Below are positions 48,784 to 58,849 of a stretch of 64,000 nucleotides of DNA, piece after piece. The notes under the pieces were generated by a model, which searched no databases, was not told the DNA's origin, and worked only from the letters and a program-made list of their open reading frames with translations. Made by a program: the position numbers and the translations under genes. The number at the start of each line of letters is the position of its first letter. Position 1 is the stretch's first letter. The DNA comes from Stenopsyche tienmushanensis (lineage: Eukaryota; Arthropoda; Insecta; Trichoptera; Stenopsychidae). The stretch lies in assembly GCA_008973525.1 (NCBI GenBank), contig WACJ01000406.1:1960930-2024929 (forward strand), written 5' to 3'.

Positions 48784-49397
48784 CAGGGTCGTAACAAGGA
48801 GGTGGCAAAGCAAGCGCCTGCCTCGAGCACAACTAGGCTTGGGGCGCAAAACGCAGAATACCGACCCGGTCGAGAGTTGCACATGGTTTTTTTTTTTACT
48901 TGACCATTCTATTTTATATGAGTCAACATTGATTGACTGTGCGTTTTTATAATATATACTAAGTTGTCTAATCCTTCTTGTCTTCGTAATCGCTTAAACA
49001 TTGAACCAACTCAGCCGACATAAGCCCGCAATAAAATAAAGACAACAATATTTTCGACCCATTGTAAAACTTAAACAACCCATCCGATCAGTCTTCTTCG
49101 GACAACTTAGTTTTATAATGAGAGTTCGTAATCGTTCGGCGGACATGTTCGGTTATGGCGTATCGCTCACTCATTATGTCAGCGATCCGAAAAGCGGACC
49201 GATTGAACATACAAACTACCACGTCCTCTTTTAGTGCTTTTTGCGGCATTTTATATGATTTGTTCGATCACAGAAGCCACATAGCGTCTAGATACTTTCT
49301 ATCATGGTATTTTTTTACAAGAGTAATCGGCATTTGTATGTTAGGTCGGGTACTTTTGGGACTATCTTTGTATATTATTTAATTAGATACTTGCCAC
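48784..49397 (+). mobile_element. hAT-like CAGAGCCGTAAC family, nearly complete, right end lost
   Basis: Starts CAGGGTCGTAACAAGGAGG and proceeds through GGCGCAAAACGCAGAATACC, TATGAGTCAACATTGATTG, CCCATCCGATCAGTCTTCTT, GATCCGAAAAGCGGACCG and TTAGGTCGGGTACTTTTGGG, ending near TAGATACTTGCCAC where other copies continue into the right inverted repeat. Confidence 0.85.
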
Positions 49398-49849
49398 TTT
49401 TCTTATCGTTGAAAAATCCATCAGCTATAATTTTTTTCAATGTTTATAAATGTGAAAATTTATGATTTCCACCACTTCCATATTGGCGTTGGCGGTCGAA
49501 GATTTCTCTTAAGATAATTTTCTGCCAGAACATTCTTCACCTTGGAGCCTTCAGATTCATCAGCAGTGTTGAGAAAAATCAACAATTTCTGCCAAATTCG
49601 CTGTTATCTGTCCACTTATGTCAACTAATGAATAGTTTATCTTATCGCCTGAAATATAATTTTTATTACAACTATTAATTTATCAAACCACCCATTGCTA
49701 ATTTTTTTTAACCGTCAATGTTTGATTGAACTCTCCATATCTAAGAGTTTAGCGATACACGAATGATACAGCTCGGAAAAAATATCGATTTCATACGCAA
49801 TGATAATGACAAATATATAGGAAGTCTTGAAAATCATGTCAAAATGGTA

Positions 49850-50010
49850 TATAGATACTATATTTGTATGTCCGTCATTTATCATCCGTACAAATCCACT
49901 TATCTGTCAGGACGTCGCAGCGCGTATGAAACTTGTACATAAATAAATAAATACTGTCGATAGGACACAATATTCGGTTATTTTTTCAAGTAAACCTAAA
50001 CAATACCCTT
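49850..50010 (-). mobile_element. piggyBac-like MITE fragment
   Basis: Reverse-orientation match to the short-subtype MITEs: TTTGTATGTCCGTCATTTA, GTACAAATCCACTTATCTG, CGTATGAAACTTGTACATA and ACAATATTCGG. Both TTAA ends are missing. Confidence 0.65.
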
Positions 50011-51589
50011 GAAATGTATTCATTATATCATTCACATTTACGTCGGTTGCTTCGATGCTAGTATACATATTTTTGAACAAATAGAGAGCCCACCTTTTAA
50101 AGCATTGAATGGGGAGGGGGGGAAGAATTTGTTAGAGGCGAGGTGATAAAATAGAATATGTATGATTTTGTTTAACAAAAAATACGTTTAATTTACATAT
50201 ATCGAAGACGAATACTTCCTGTGTGTATTTATTCAACCAATCGCCAAGTAGTTGATAAGGCATTTGTATATGTTCCTTGACCGTAAGTTTTATACCATTG
50301 AGATACTTATTTACCCCAATGTAAATAGCTTAGCAACTTTTATTTAAAAGCCAATCATGGAAGTAAAACAATGGCATCGAGCGAGTCTAGATGCACATAT
50401 TTTAGTATGTACATATGTACGTAATAAGAAAGACGTTAATATTTAAATAAATAAGTATATAATCATCAAATGTTTTAAGCATTCTTTCGTCTTTATCGTT
50501 ATGGGGTAAAACCCCATAACGATAAAGACTCATAATGACCCACAATGATCACACCCATAATGATAAGGAGCAAATTTGTAGTGCCATTTCGAGATTGCAC
50601 ATATAATCTATTTGTTTCTACAAATACTCACAATTATCAAAGTTTTCGGTTCATATCGACCGATTAAATTATTGTGTGTGTTTGTTTATTTCAAACGAGA
50701 CGAATGAATCTCTAAATATATTAAACGTGCAATGCTTTTTTTTTCGTTGGAGCGTTACACACGGATGTATTTACAAACAAACCCGCAAACATCTAGACTA
50801 CAATTGTACGTAATATTATCCTCCAGTGTCTTGGCAGAACAACGTCGGTCTGAGAGTAATAGGCGGCCCGTTGGAAGCTGTGTGCATTCGCTTTGTCTCC
50901 AGTTTTGGTCCTCCTGTGTGGTTACAGGTTAGAACGAATTGTGGGGACAACCGATGCATTGATTTATGGCACAAGTGTACAAACGATGGTTCAGGAACCA
51001 CAAGTGACACTCGTGCTTAAATATGGCTTTGCAAGACGGCGCAAAGTAAACTCTATTTGCATAAATAATTTGAATTCGACACTTGGTGTGCTCTTCATGA
51101 TGCAATATCCTTTTGAAAATCAGTTTTAAAAATTATTTTTTCGCTATGAAAACAACCCGAAAACCTTAAAGTACCTCAATTGGCGTTATTATTATGATGT
51201 GCAAGTTTGCAAAAAATAAATGATCACCGTGATATAGCGTTTCAGGGAGCTATGGCGAATTTATATTTAGCCTCCTTCGAAATTAAATACCCTTTTCTTG
51301 GAAACGCTTATTATACTTTTCGCATTGAACCATAGTTCTGAATCTCACGAAGCATTATAATTACAATCAATTTTCTTAAGAGGTTGCTTTTTAATACATC
51401 GTACAATACAATCTAAATAAAAAAGACCCTGAATGGCAGTATAATAAATTATCAGATTTAATACAAGATATAAGTGCATTTATTTTGACATTTTTATGCC
51501 CCAATTCATGACCCATACAGATCATCGCTATTTCATAACTACTCGCTGCTCCAAATTATTGAAACCTTTCAGCTTAACGTTTCACTGTT
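50011..51589. other. Unassigned; contains a perfect palindrome and a GC-richer open patch
   Basis: Apart from the palindrome at 50489-50529, there is a less AT-rich patch at 50810-51020 that stays open in two plus frames and one minus frame. Both plus frames are short and carry cysteines, but I recognise no domain; a CAG acceptor-like word precedes the patch at 50824. It could be an isolated exon or an unlisted transposon piece. Confidence 0.3.
50489..50529. repeat. Perfect 19-bp palindrome with 3-nt loop
   Basis: GTCTTTATCGTTATGGGGT at 50489-50507, loop AAA, then its exact reverse complement at 50511-50529. The downstream sequence has two shorter related words (CATAATGATAAGG near 50560). 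Nineteen perfect pairs with so small a loop are far beyond chance in this composition. Confidence 0.95.
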
Positions 51590-52140
51590 TTAATTATTTC
51601 AAGCTGTACCGTGCTACCGTCTCAATAGGGAATGTAGAGAATTTATTAAGACTGAGCAGTTTTCCTCGAGAGCTACTCTAGACGTTCTTGTTGATTTTGC
51701 TGGAAAGTGCTTTCCGGAATGTAGAGTCCAATCCTTCCTTTCCTCGCTAGGGCTAGGGTGAAGTCATACGTGATGCTTAAGTGCATCTCGGATTCGTTCC
51801 CACATCAACTGAGGGTATCTCTTCGTCCGCATGGAAATTATCCGAGCGAATTCAAGACTGAGTTGACCCTCTCAGTTAAGCGATTTCAAATCGATATAGA
51901 AGGCAACGGAAGACAATGCTGTTATAGTTCTGAAGTAAAATTCTTCATTTGCCCTCATCAAGACCGTCTACTTGTTTTTCCTCTTGTCCTTGTTCCTAAA
52001 GCTTCCCGGCTCTGAACCGATAAAGTTATTTATGCTATATATTATTGAGTAGTATCAACTATGAAAGAAATAGTGAGTGACAAGCAAGCCAAGGTTTGTA
52101 AAAGTAGCAACGAATAGTGGATAAACTGAATACTAGCTAA
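51590..52140 (-). repeat. Dispersed LINE/SINE-type repeat, copy 1
   Basis: Shares with copies 2 and 3 the words GAGCTACTCTAGACG, CTTTCCTCGCTAGGG, CATCTCGGATTCGTTCC, GAGGGTATCTCTTCGTCC and AGTGAGTGACAAGCAAGCC. The ATC-rich tail seen in the other two copies is lacking. The 85-codon plus frame inside is paralleled by one in copy 2, but their shared residues simply reflect repeat homology. Confidence 0.75.
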
Positions 52141-52169
52141 CTGATCAAAGAGCATTTAAATATTTAATC

Positions 52170-52860
52170 TGCAAATCATCATCATCATAGTGCAGCCACT
52201 GACAGTCCACTACAGAACTATGGGCCTTTTCAATATCCATTCATAGGAAGGGGTTACATCCATTTCGTCTGTGTCATACATTCACCTCCTCATTCGCTCG
52301 ATATTGAAGGTAGCATTACCACCAAATTTTATTTCGAACGCTCACCCAACGGGTATCCTGAGTGAACGTATTGACGAACGCTTTCGCGAACGTCTCGATA
52401 AGGAGTTTGGGGGGGGTTTGTAAAGACTAAGTAGTTTTCGTAGGGAGATGGTGGAAAACTACTCTAGACGACCTTTTTGACTCTACTAGAAAGGGCTTTC
52501 TGGAGTACAAGGAGTCCCTTTCACTTTTCCTTTTTCCCCAGTCCCCCCTTTCCTCGCTAGGGCGTTGCCGGGGTAGGGTGAAGACAGACGTGACGCTTAA
52601 GTGCATCTCGGATTCGCTCCTACACCAACTGAGGGTGTCTCCCCGTCACCGTACAACTTACCCGAGCGAATTCGAAACAGAGTGGTTTCGCCATTATTTC
52701 AGGTTGTCCCTCTCAGTTCAGCGATTACAAAACGATATAGAAGTCAACGGAAGACAATGTTGTTTTTCGTTGCAAAGTGAAGATCTTCATATGCATCTCC
52801 TCGAGGCCGTCTCCTTGGTGTTCTTCTTGTTCCTTCTAGCTTTTAAGTAGTTAGACCACA
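52170..52860 (-). repeat. Dispersed repeat with ATC tail, copy 2
   Basis: Left edge is AATCATCATCATCATAGTGC, i.e. a (GAT)n-type 3' tail on the minus strand, followed by CTACAGAACTATGGGCC, CATTCATAGGAAGGGGTTAC and CTCATTCGCTCGATATTG. The simple-repeat tail is what non-LTR retrotransposons of several clades leave at their 3' ends, so I read the element on minus. No RT is encoded in the repeat itself. Confidence 0.75.
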
Positions 52861-52904
52861 AACAAGTGCTTGTCAAATAATAGACAAATCATTAAAATTA
52901 ATTT

Positions 52905-53309
52905 TTAAAAAAAATCTATTTTATCCCGTCTTGTACTTCTTGTATCCATTCAATTCCTACTATCTGTTTTATTTCGTCTATCCATCTAAGTGTGGGTCTT
53001 TTTTTCAATATTTTCTTGCCTCTGAGCTACCACTCTAGGAGACGCTTCGTCCATCTCTCGTCCTTTATTATTGCGATATGTCCTGCCCAGCTCCATTTAA
53101 GTTGTTTAATTCTAAGTATGACGTGCTGAGTTTTCGTTAACTTCTTTGTGTTCGCTTCTTATCCGGTATTTTTTTAGATATGTCCAGCATGCTTCTTTCC
53201 ATCGCTCTTTGTGCGGATCATATTTTTTTAAGTGATCTTGTGGTCGATTTCCATGTTTCGCATTCGTATGTGAGTACCGGTAGCATGTTCTGGTTGAATA
53301 TTTTCGTTT
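52905..53309 (-). pseudogene. RTE-like LINE, downstream part of split reverse transcriptase region
   Basis: Minus-strand reading begins right at the TTAA at 53310 with KTKIFNQNMLPVLTYECETW and TTRSLKKI, then decayed blocks resembling QRAMERSML, LNNLNGAGQ and PHLDG, the C-terminal region that follows the RT domain in many insect RTE-type LINEs. It ends in an A/T-rich 3' region near 52905. The upstream half continues at 53869-54085 on the far side of a piggyBac-like element. Confidence 0.85.
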
Positions 53310-53868
53310 TTAACCCTTTCAAACCGGATAACAAGCTACGCTCTAATGTAAATCCACTTTTCTGACAGCTCCACCGCAGCGTGTAACAAGCTTGATAATG
53401 AACCAGGCTCAATAAATGCACCTTAACACTGTTAAAATAGCACGTAATATTCCTTCGAAATATTTTTTAATGTTCAACTTACATGGTATCTGCTTTATGC
53501 TGTTCAACTATTTTTGTCTATTAATGTGTTGCGAAAATAAAAGAACAGGGATACCGTGCAAGTCTATCAGTTTAGTAGTAGATTTTGCAAAGGATCTGTG
53601 ATACTCGACTAATGATGCCACTCCAGAACAGTCAAGGAGGAATAACAAAATTGGTCAACCATAAGAATAATGCGAGTATCTTAATTATCAAAACAAACGC
53701 CTGTTCTCAAGACAACACGAACGAAAGTCGTCTTATCTTAAAAATATATAGAGAATGTTTAGACGTGTAGGGTAACTTTACGGTACGACTTTACCATCGA
53801 TGCACGAGTGTATAATGAGACGCAAAACACCCATCTCTGTCTCACGATTTCCGGTCCGATAGGGTTAA
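53310..53868. mobile_element. piggyBac-like element splitting the RTE LINE at a TTAA
   Basis: TTAA at 53310-53313 and 53865-53868; the inverted ends are TTAACCCTTTCAAACCGGA and TTAACCCTATCGGACCGGA. Near the left end it shares GTAAATCCACTTTTCTGAC with the short-subtype MITEs. Removing it with one TTAA joins the flanking LINE codons in frame as HML-KTKIF, matching the LKxKxF order of the family, so its limits are exact. Interior open frames (such as 53585-53770) are short and unrecognisable; it is non-autonomous. Confidence 0.93.
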
Positions 53869-54085
53869 GCATATGAGTATGTATATTGAATTTGAATATT
53901 CGATTTGCTTTGCCAAAAGCGCTCCATCCTAGTTTGGTTCTTCTAATTATCTCTTGGTGGTTGGAGTTGCCCATATTTATGCATTGTCCAAGGTATATGA
54001 AGACCTCAACTTTATCTATAATGTTTCCTTGGAGAGATATAGGTGCTTCTTTGCAGTACTTAATGAACATAACATTTGTTTTTGC
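53869..54085 (-). pseudogene. RTE-like LINE, upstream part of split reverse transcriptase region
   Basis: Minus strand reads KTNVMFIKYCKEAPISLQGN, then IIDKVEVFIYLGQCINMG and EIIRRTKLGWSAFGKANRIF, ending at the TTAA at 53865. This is the C-terminal part of an RTE-type reverse transcriptase; the YLG motif and the GKANRIF block are strongly family-like. The piece is open for its whole length but is 5'-truncated at an AT microsatellite (about 54087-54105) next to the ATC tail of copy 3 of the dispersed repeat. Confidence 0.88.
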
Positions 54086-54098
54086 TATATATATATAT

Positions 54099-54683
54099 AT
54101 ATCATCATCATCATAGTGCCGCCACAAACAGTCCACTGCAGAACTATGGTCCTCTTCAATATCCATTCACAGGAAGGGGTTACATCCATTTCGTTTGTCT
54201 AATACATTCACCTCCTCATTCGCTCGATATTGAAGGTAGCATTACGAGCGGGTTTCATTTCGAACGCTCACCCAGTGGGTCTCCTGAATTAATGTATTGA
54301 CGAATGCTTTCGCGACCGTCTCTATATGGAGCGTGGAAAGCTTGTAAAGACTGAGTAGTTTTTCTTTTAGGAACAACGGAAAACTACTCTAGACGACCTT
54401 TTTGATTCTACTGGAAAGGGCTTTCAGGGATGCAAAGAGTGCAGTCCCTCCTTTTCTCGCTAGGGTGAAGACATACGTGACGCTTGAATACATCTCGGAT
54501 TCGCTCCTACACCAACTGAGGGTGTCTCCCCGTCCGTTCTTCTTGTTCTTATTCTGTTCATAAAGCTTCTTGGCTTCGAACCGGTAAGGTTCATCATGCT
54601 CCATATTGTTGGGTAGGGTCGACTATGTAAGATATAGCGAGTGACAAGCAAATCTTGATTTGTAAAAGTAGCAATGAATAGTA
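54099..54683 (-). repeat. Dispersed repeat with ATC tail, copy 3
   Basis: ATCATCATCATCATAGTGCC at the left, then CACTGCAGAACTATGG, CATTCACAGGAAGGGGTTAC, GGAAAACTACTCTAGACG, CTCGCTAGGGTGAAGAC and AGCGAGTGACAAGCAAATC, in the same order as copies 1 and 2. It abuts the RTE fragment at its tail side and the palindrome at 54684 at its head side. Confidence 0.78.
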
Positions 54684-54721
54684 GATAAACTGAGTATCAG
54701 CTTGCTGATACTCAGTTTATC
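54684..54721. repeat. Perfect 18-bp palindrome with 2-nt loop
   Basis: GATAAACTGAGTATCAGC at 54684-54701, loop TT, exact reverse complement at 54704-54721. The left arm is the normal head-end sequence of the repeat (compare GATAAACTGAATACTAGC near 52122 in copy 1); the right arm is a fold-back copy of it. Confidence 0.95.
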
Positions 54722-54799
54722 AGTTCTTCAGTAAAAATATATGTGTGTAATATATAATAAAAAAGTGCTATTGATTGCTTTATACTACGTATATACAAT

Positions 54800-54940
54800 A
54801 GAGGCGGCGCCAAAAATGGATCACTCAAAAAAAATTAACAAATTGATTATTTTATTTTGTATTGCTCTAAAATATCCCAACTAATAAATGACCGTGGACC
54901 ATTTTGACTTCCAATGGCGGCGTCTATCGCAAAGGGTTAA
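54800..54940. mobile_element. Small piggyBac-like MITE remnant
   Basis: The right end, inverted, reads TTAACCCTTTGCGATAGACG (TTAA 54937-54940), and GCGGCG plus AAAATGG words near the left end (AGAGGCGGCGCCAAAAATGG) mirror GACTTCCAATGGCGGCGTC at the right. The left TTAA is lost. Confidence 0.5.
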
Positions 54941-55289
54941 AATATAGGTATGTCTTTGCCAATGAAGGTAACCGCTTTATATTATCTCGAAGAGTTGAAT
55001 GCTTAAAATTCATTAATATTACATATTACAATGTAAATGGAATATTCATACATTGACAAATGACGAAATTAGCATTTCTAAGCAATGCTCCGTACGAAGT
55101 GACGAGCGCCTCGATAATTTGTCGCTTGGCGTAAATTAAACCCGACTACGTTACGTATCGCGTTCGAACGATTCCATTTTGAATTATAAAAGACCTATAC
55201 GAAAAATCTAACACGTGTGACAAGTCGATTTTTTGTGCCGATTTTTTTTCCTTATTACGAGTAGTTACTGCATCGCAAAAAAATGGCTG
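54941..55289. other. Upstream flank of GC-rich island
   Basis: AT-rich DNA grading into the GC-rich block. TATAAAAG at 55185-55192 could be a TATA box, but no clear initiator lies about 30 bases downstream. Confidence 0.3.
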
Positions 55290-55620
55290 AGTCTAGCGAG
55301 TACTGTTAGCGCGTCGGCGAGAAGAGGAGCCGGCCGGTGGACAAACGAGCGACTCGTTTTTGGTACAAGTGCGTCCGCCTCGCGACCATACTCCGCGTGT
55401 GCGAAATACTTTTGAATGATATGAGTGCACGGCCACCTAGATATTTCGCACGGAGCCCGGGCCCGTTACAATTCGCACACACCAACACGCCGACGCGTCG
55501 TCGCGCACACACGCGCACGCCGACACGTGTTTACAAACAGCAGCTGGATAAGGCACTCGCTCGGCCGAGCTCGGCCGTCTTCGGCTGCCTCCGCCCGCCA
55601 GCGCTGATATAACATCGCCG
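55290..55620. promoter_or_regulatory. GC-rich, CpG-rich island
   Basis: About 330 bp rich in CpG with runs such as GTCGTCGCGCACACACGCGC and CTCGGCCGAGCTCGGCCG, in sharp contrast to its AT-rich surroundings. Several frames are open on both strands purely because of composition. It could mark a promoter or first exon of a host gene lying elsewhere; no coding exon was recognised beside it. Confidence 0.35.
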
Positions 55621-57611
55621 ATTTATCACCGCGGATTTTAAGGCTCCTTGCATAATTATGTATGTACTTACTTCGTATATACAAACGAGAAAAAACATAC
55701 ACACTCCCTGCGCTTTATATTTTTAGACACTCTCGGCGCCTCACAAAAAATGCTTTCCGCTCCGATCCATAACCTGTCAATTTTTCAGGAGCGATGTCCG
55801 TCGCCTTCTAAAACATTCAATTTCACAACAACTTAACGCTTAGAATACACTCGTATCGTGATCATACAGCAGCCGAAATTTAAACGAGCGATATTCAACA
55901 ATACATTACAAAATCAATCTTACAGATTTTGACGTTTTCATCCCCTACGAAATGTGTCAAATGGCGACATCTTCGTTTGAATTCGCCATTCATTTTAATC
56001 CAATCCAGATTATGACCATGGCGGCACTGCTTAAAAATTGAAATAAAATATCAGAAAACAACAAGCATTACAATTGAATATATAAAAAAACAAAAGAATT
56101 TAAAAAATGCGACCCACTTGACGGATTTACTTTTTAAATCATGTTAATGTTGCCAGCGCAAAAAATCCTTCGAAATTAAAAACGAACCATAACACGCCAA
56201 AAAAACGACGAACGAAATTTTCAACATAAAAATAAATTTCAGATACATTTGAATACATCACAATAAATCTCAACTATCCGTAGATGTTACATGTAAGTGA
56301 TTATTTTATTTACATTAATCATTTTTTCTCGTGTCGCAACTTAATATTTCCGGTAACGCTGCATAGAGACTTGAATCATTTGAGGAATGTATTTCATGCC
56401 GGTGACAATACATTTCATAGGTGCGCCATCGCAAAACGACTTTTTCAGATCGTAATTGATGTGTTCAAGTCTTCGACGGAAGCGTAATAGACTATTCACG
56501 GTCCACGCGCTGGCCGAGCGGACTTGAATGAATTGGTAAATAGGGCGTTAAAAATAAATTATGTGTGAATTAATTAGCGCGATTTGGGATTTGCTGGGAA
56601 GAATCGATGTAAATATTTCGTCGCTTGACGTCGCTGAGAAGTTTTCGTATATGGCAGCACCGATCATTTCCTATTGTATATTTCCGCATCCGGCTGTCAT
56701 AGCAGCATGAACTGTGCCCCTGGCGGCGTCGATGTGTTTATATAAAAAAAATCATCGGAATATTTGCGTTCGGCGATTACATCGTGTGTAATAAAGAAAA
56801 GAATTCCCGCAATTTATGTTATGTGCTGAAAATTATGACCCGGTATTATAATATCGATTAAATAATGAGATAGAAGATTCAGTATCTTATCGTAGACTGC
56901 GTCGCAGAATATTTTTCGTCGTGGCTTACATTTGAAGGGATTTAAATGTGTTTTAAAAAACTTTCAAGGTTTCCACTTAATATTTCGTTTGTTTACGACC
57001 AAATTTCATATACATTATCATTGTTTGTTATTGACTTATTAGGGTCATAACTTATCAAATCGTTCTTTCCAAATAACAATTACGATGCGAGAAATTTAAG
57101 TGTTATTCTTTTAATTAAAATTCACACAACTAAAAAAAGTATTTAAGCGCCTCATTGCGTAATGTGGTTCTCTTAGTCAAAAAAATTCAAATTCTCTCCA
57201 TTTTTTATAGATAGAAAAATAAAAAGAAACTATCGAGGGCAACATTGCTGAGTTATTACAGGCGGGTAGCAACAAGTAATTTGAGGATGATTCATGTAGA
57301 CTGAAGCTTTAATTTCACAATTCTGTCTCTACACGTTCTGAATTATAACTTCAGCATGAGAGCATCGTTATCACTGCATATGTGCTGAAATGTCAATTCA
57401 TCAAAGCCCATATTCTCAAAATTGCTTCCATTATTTGCTCACCAGAGGGAAAAATAAGAATATTTTTCCTCAAACAAATTATTGCTTAACAAAATATTCC
57501 AAAGTATATCACCGTATGCATTTCATTTTATCATTTCGTCATATAGAAATATTATTACTATATAAAGGGATAGAACACATAACGAACGAACAGATAAAAG
57601 ATAGTCATAAT
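55621..57611. other. No recognised feature
   Basis: Unique-looking DNA with moderately frequent CpG. A TGGCCGAGCGG word at 56509 fits a pol III A box, but no B box or tRNA fold follows. Confidence 0.4.
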
Positions 57612-58731
57612 CAGAGCCGTAACAAGAGGGTGGCAAAGCAGGCGCCCGCTGCGGGCGCAATTGGGATTGGGGCGCAAAACGCAGAATACCGACCCGGTTG
57701 AGAGTTACATATGGCTTTTTTTATTTTATTCGACCTACTTCTACTTCATATGAATCAACACTGATTGACTCTGTCCGTTTTTGTAATATATATTAAGTTG
57801 TCTAATTCCTCTTTTCTTCGTTATTACTCAAACATTGGGTCGACCCAGCCGGCATAAACCCGTAATAAAATTAAGATAAAAATATTTCCGATGGATTGCT
57901 AAATTTAAACAACCCACCCGATCAGTCTTCTTCGGACAATTTTGTTTTGTAATGAGAGTTCATAATCGTTCTGTAGACATATTCAGATATGACGTCCAAT
58001 CACGAGGCGCTCATTCGTCATGTCAGCGGTCCAAATAGCGGACCGATTGCACACACAGACCTTGTGGCCACTCCGTCCTCTTTTAGGACTTTTTGTGACA
58101 TTTTCTATGATCTGTACGATTACGGAAGCTTCCTCAGAGACTAACTTACATAGGTGGCTCGCGCCAAATGAGATCGCGAACGATATTTATCTATCCTACT
58201 AATTTGCTATCTTAGCTAGTTTTTTAGTTTTATGTTACAAAATCTGCGGGAGCAATAAACAGCTCGGGTCAGTAGACCCATGTCTCATCCTGAATTGATT
58301 CAAAAATTCGGCCTCATTGCTATGAACCATCACCAAACACTCGATTTAAACATCATTACATTTTTTGAAAGGCCTACCATGTCTACTAGCTTACGCACTT
58401 AAATTCGACGGTCATCCAATACCATTTTGTGGATTTTCTTCACCATTTCTGAGATGATTACCTCATTTGGTCTACCACTGCGCTCTCCATCGTAGCAGCT
58501 CATACGGCCTTGTTTAAACATAGTATTTTTTTAAAACAGCAACTGGCATCTATACGTCAGATCGGGTACTTTTGGGACTATCTCAGTATATTTTTTAAAT
58601 ATACATTCGAATAATATTTAATATATTACATTTATAATAGTATTATTTAACTTTTTAAAAAAATTAGAGGAGGGAAGGGGGCGCAAGTTAGATACTCGCT
58701 ACGGGCGCTTTATACCCTCGTTACAGCTCTG
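57612..58731 (+). mobile_element. hAT-like CAGAGCCGTAAC family, full-length copy with nested mariner
   Basis: Left end CAGAGCCGTAACAAGAGGG; right end, inverted from 58731, CAGAGCTGTAACGAGGGTA. The flanking 8-mers GTCATAAT and GTCTAATG are similar but not identical, as after decay. The interior carries all family blocks (GGCGCAAAACGCAGAATACC, TGAATCAACACTGATTGAC, ACCCGATCAGTCTTCTTCG, TCGGGTACTTTTGGGAC). About 400 bp between 58130 and 58525 are foreign: a mariner fragment. No hAT transposase is encoded. Confidence 0.9.
58130..58525 (-). pseudogene. Mariner transposase fragment nested in hAT-like element
   Basis: On the minus strand from about 58523: MFKQGRMSCYDGERSGRPNE, then IISEMVKKIHKMVLDDRRI, a stop, VRKLVDMVGLSKN and further decayed words to about 58200. 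This is the N-terminal helix-turn-helix region of a mariner transposase (the GRP motif and the IHxMVLDDRRI block are family hallmarks). The catalytic domain is not present. It replaces a short piece of the hAT-like sequence, which resumes at TATTTTTTTAAAACAGC. Confidence 0.85.
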
Positions 58732-58849
58732 GTCTAATGAACATAAAATAAAGAGGAACTACCTAAATAAAATTAAAACGAAATACTAAAAAGGGAACCA
58801 AAATAACAAAAACATAACAAGCAAATTTGATAACACGTCAAATTCACAA

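Noticed and set aside
51758..52850. Two related plus frames (51758-52015, 52578-52850) as a duplicated small gene
   Set aside because: They lie in dispersed repeat copies 1 and 2; the shared residues follow from repeat homology, and copy 3 does not keep the frame.
55306..55702. Overlapping open frames on both strands in the CpG-rich island
   Set aside because: Open only because stop codons are rare in GC-rich DNA; products are low in complexity and mutually overlapping.
56505..56530. tRNA-like A box TGGCCGAGCGG
   Set aside because: No B box (GGTTCGANTCC) at a suitable distance and no cloverleaf can be drawn.
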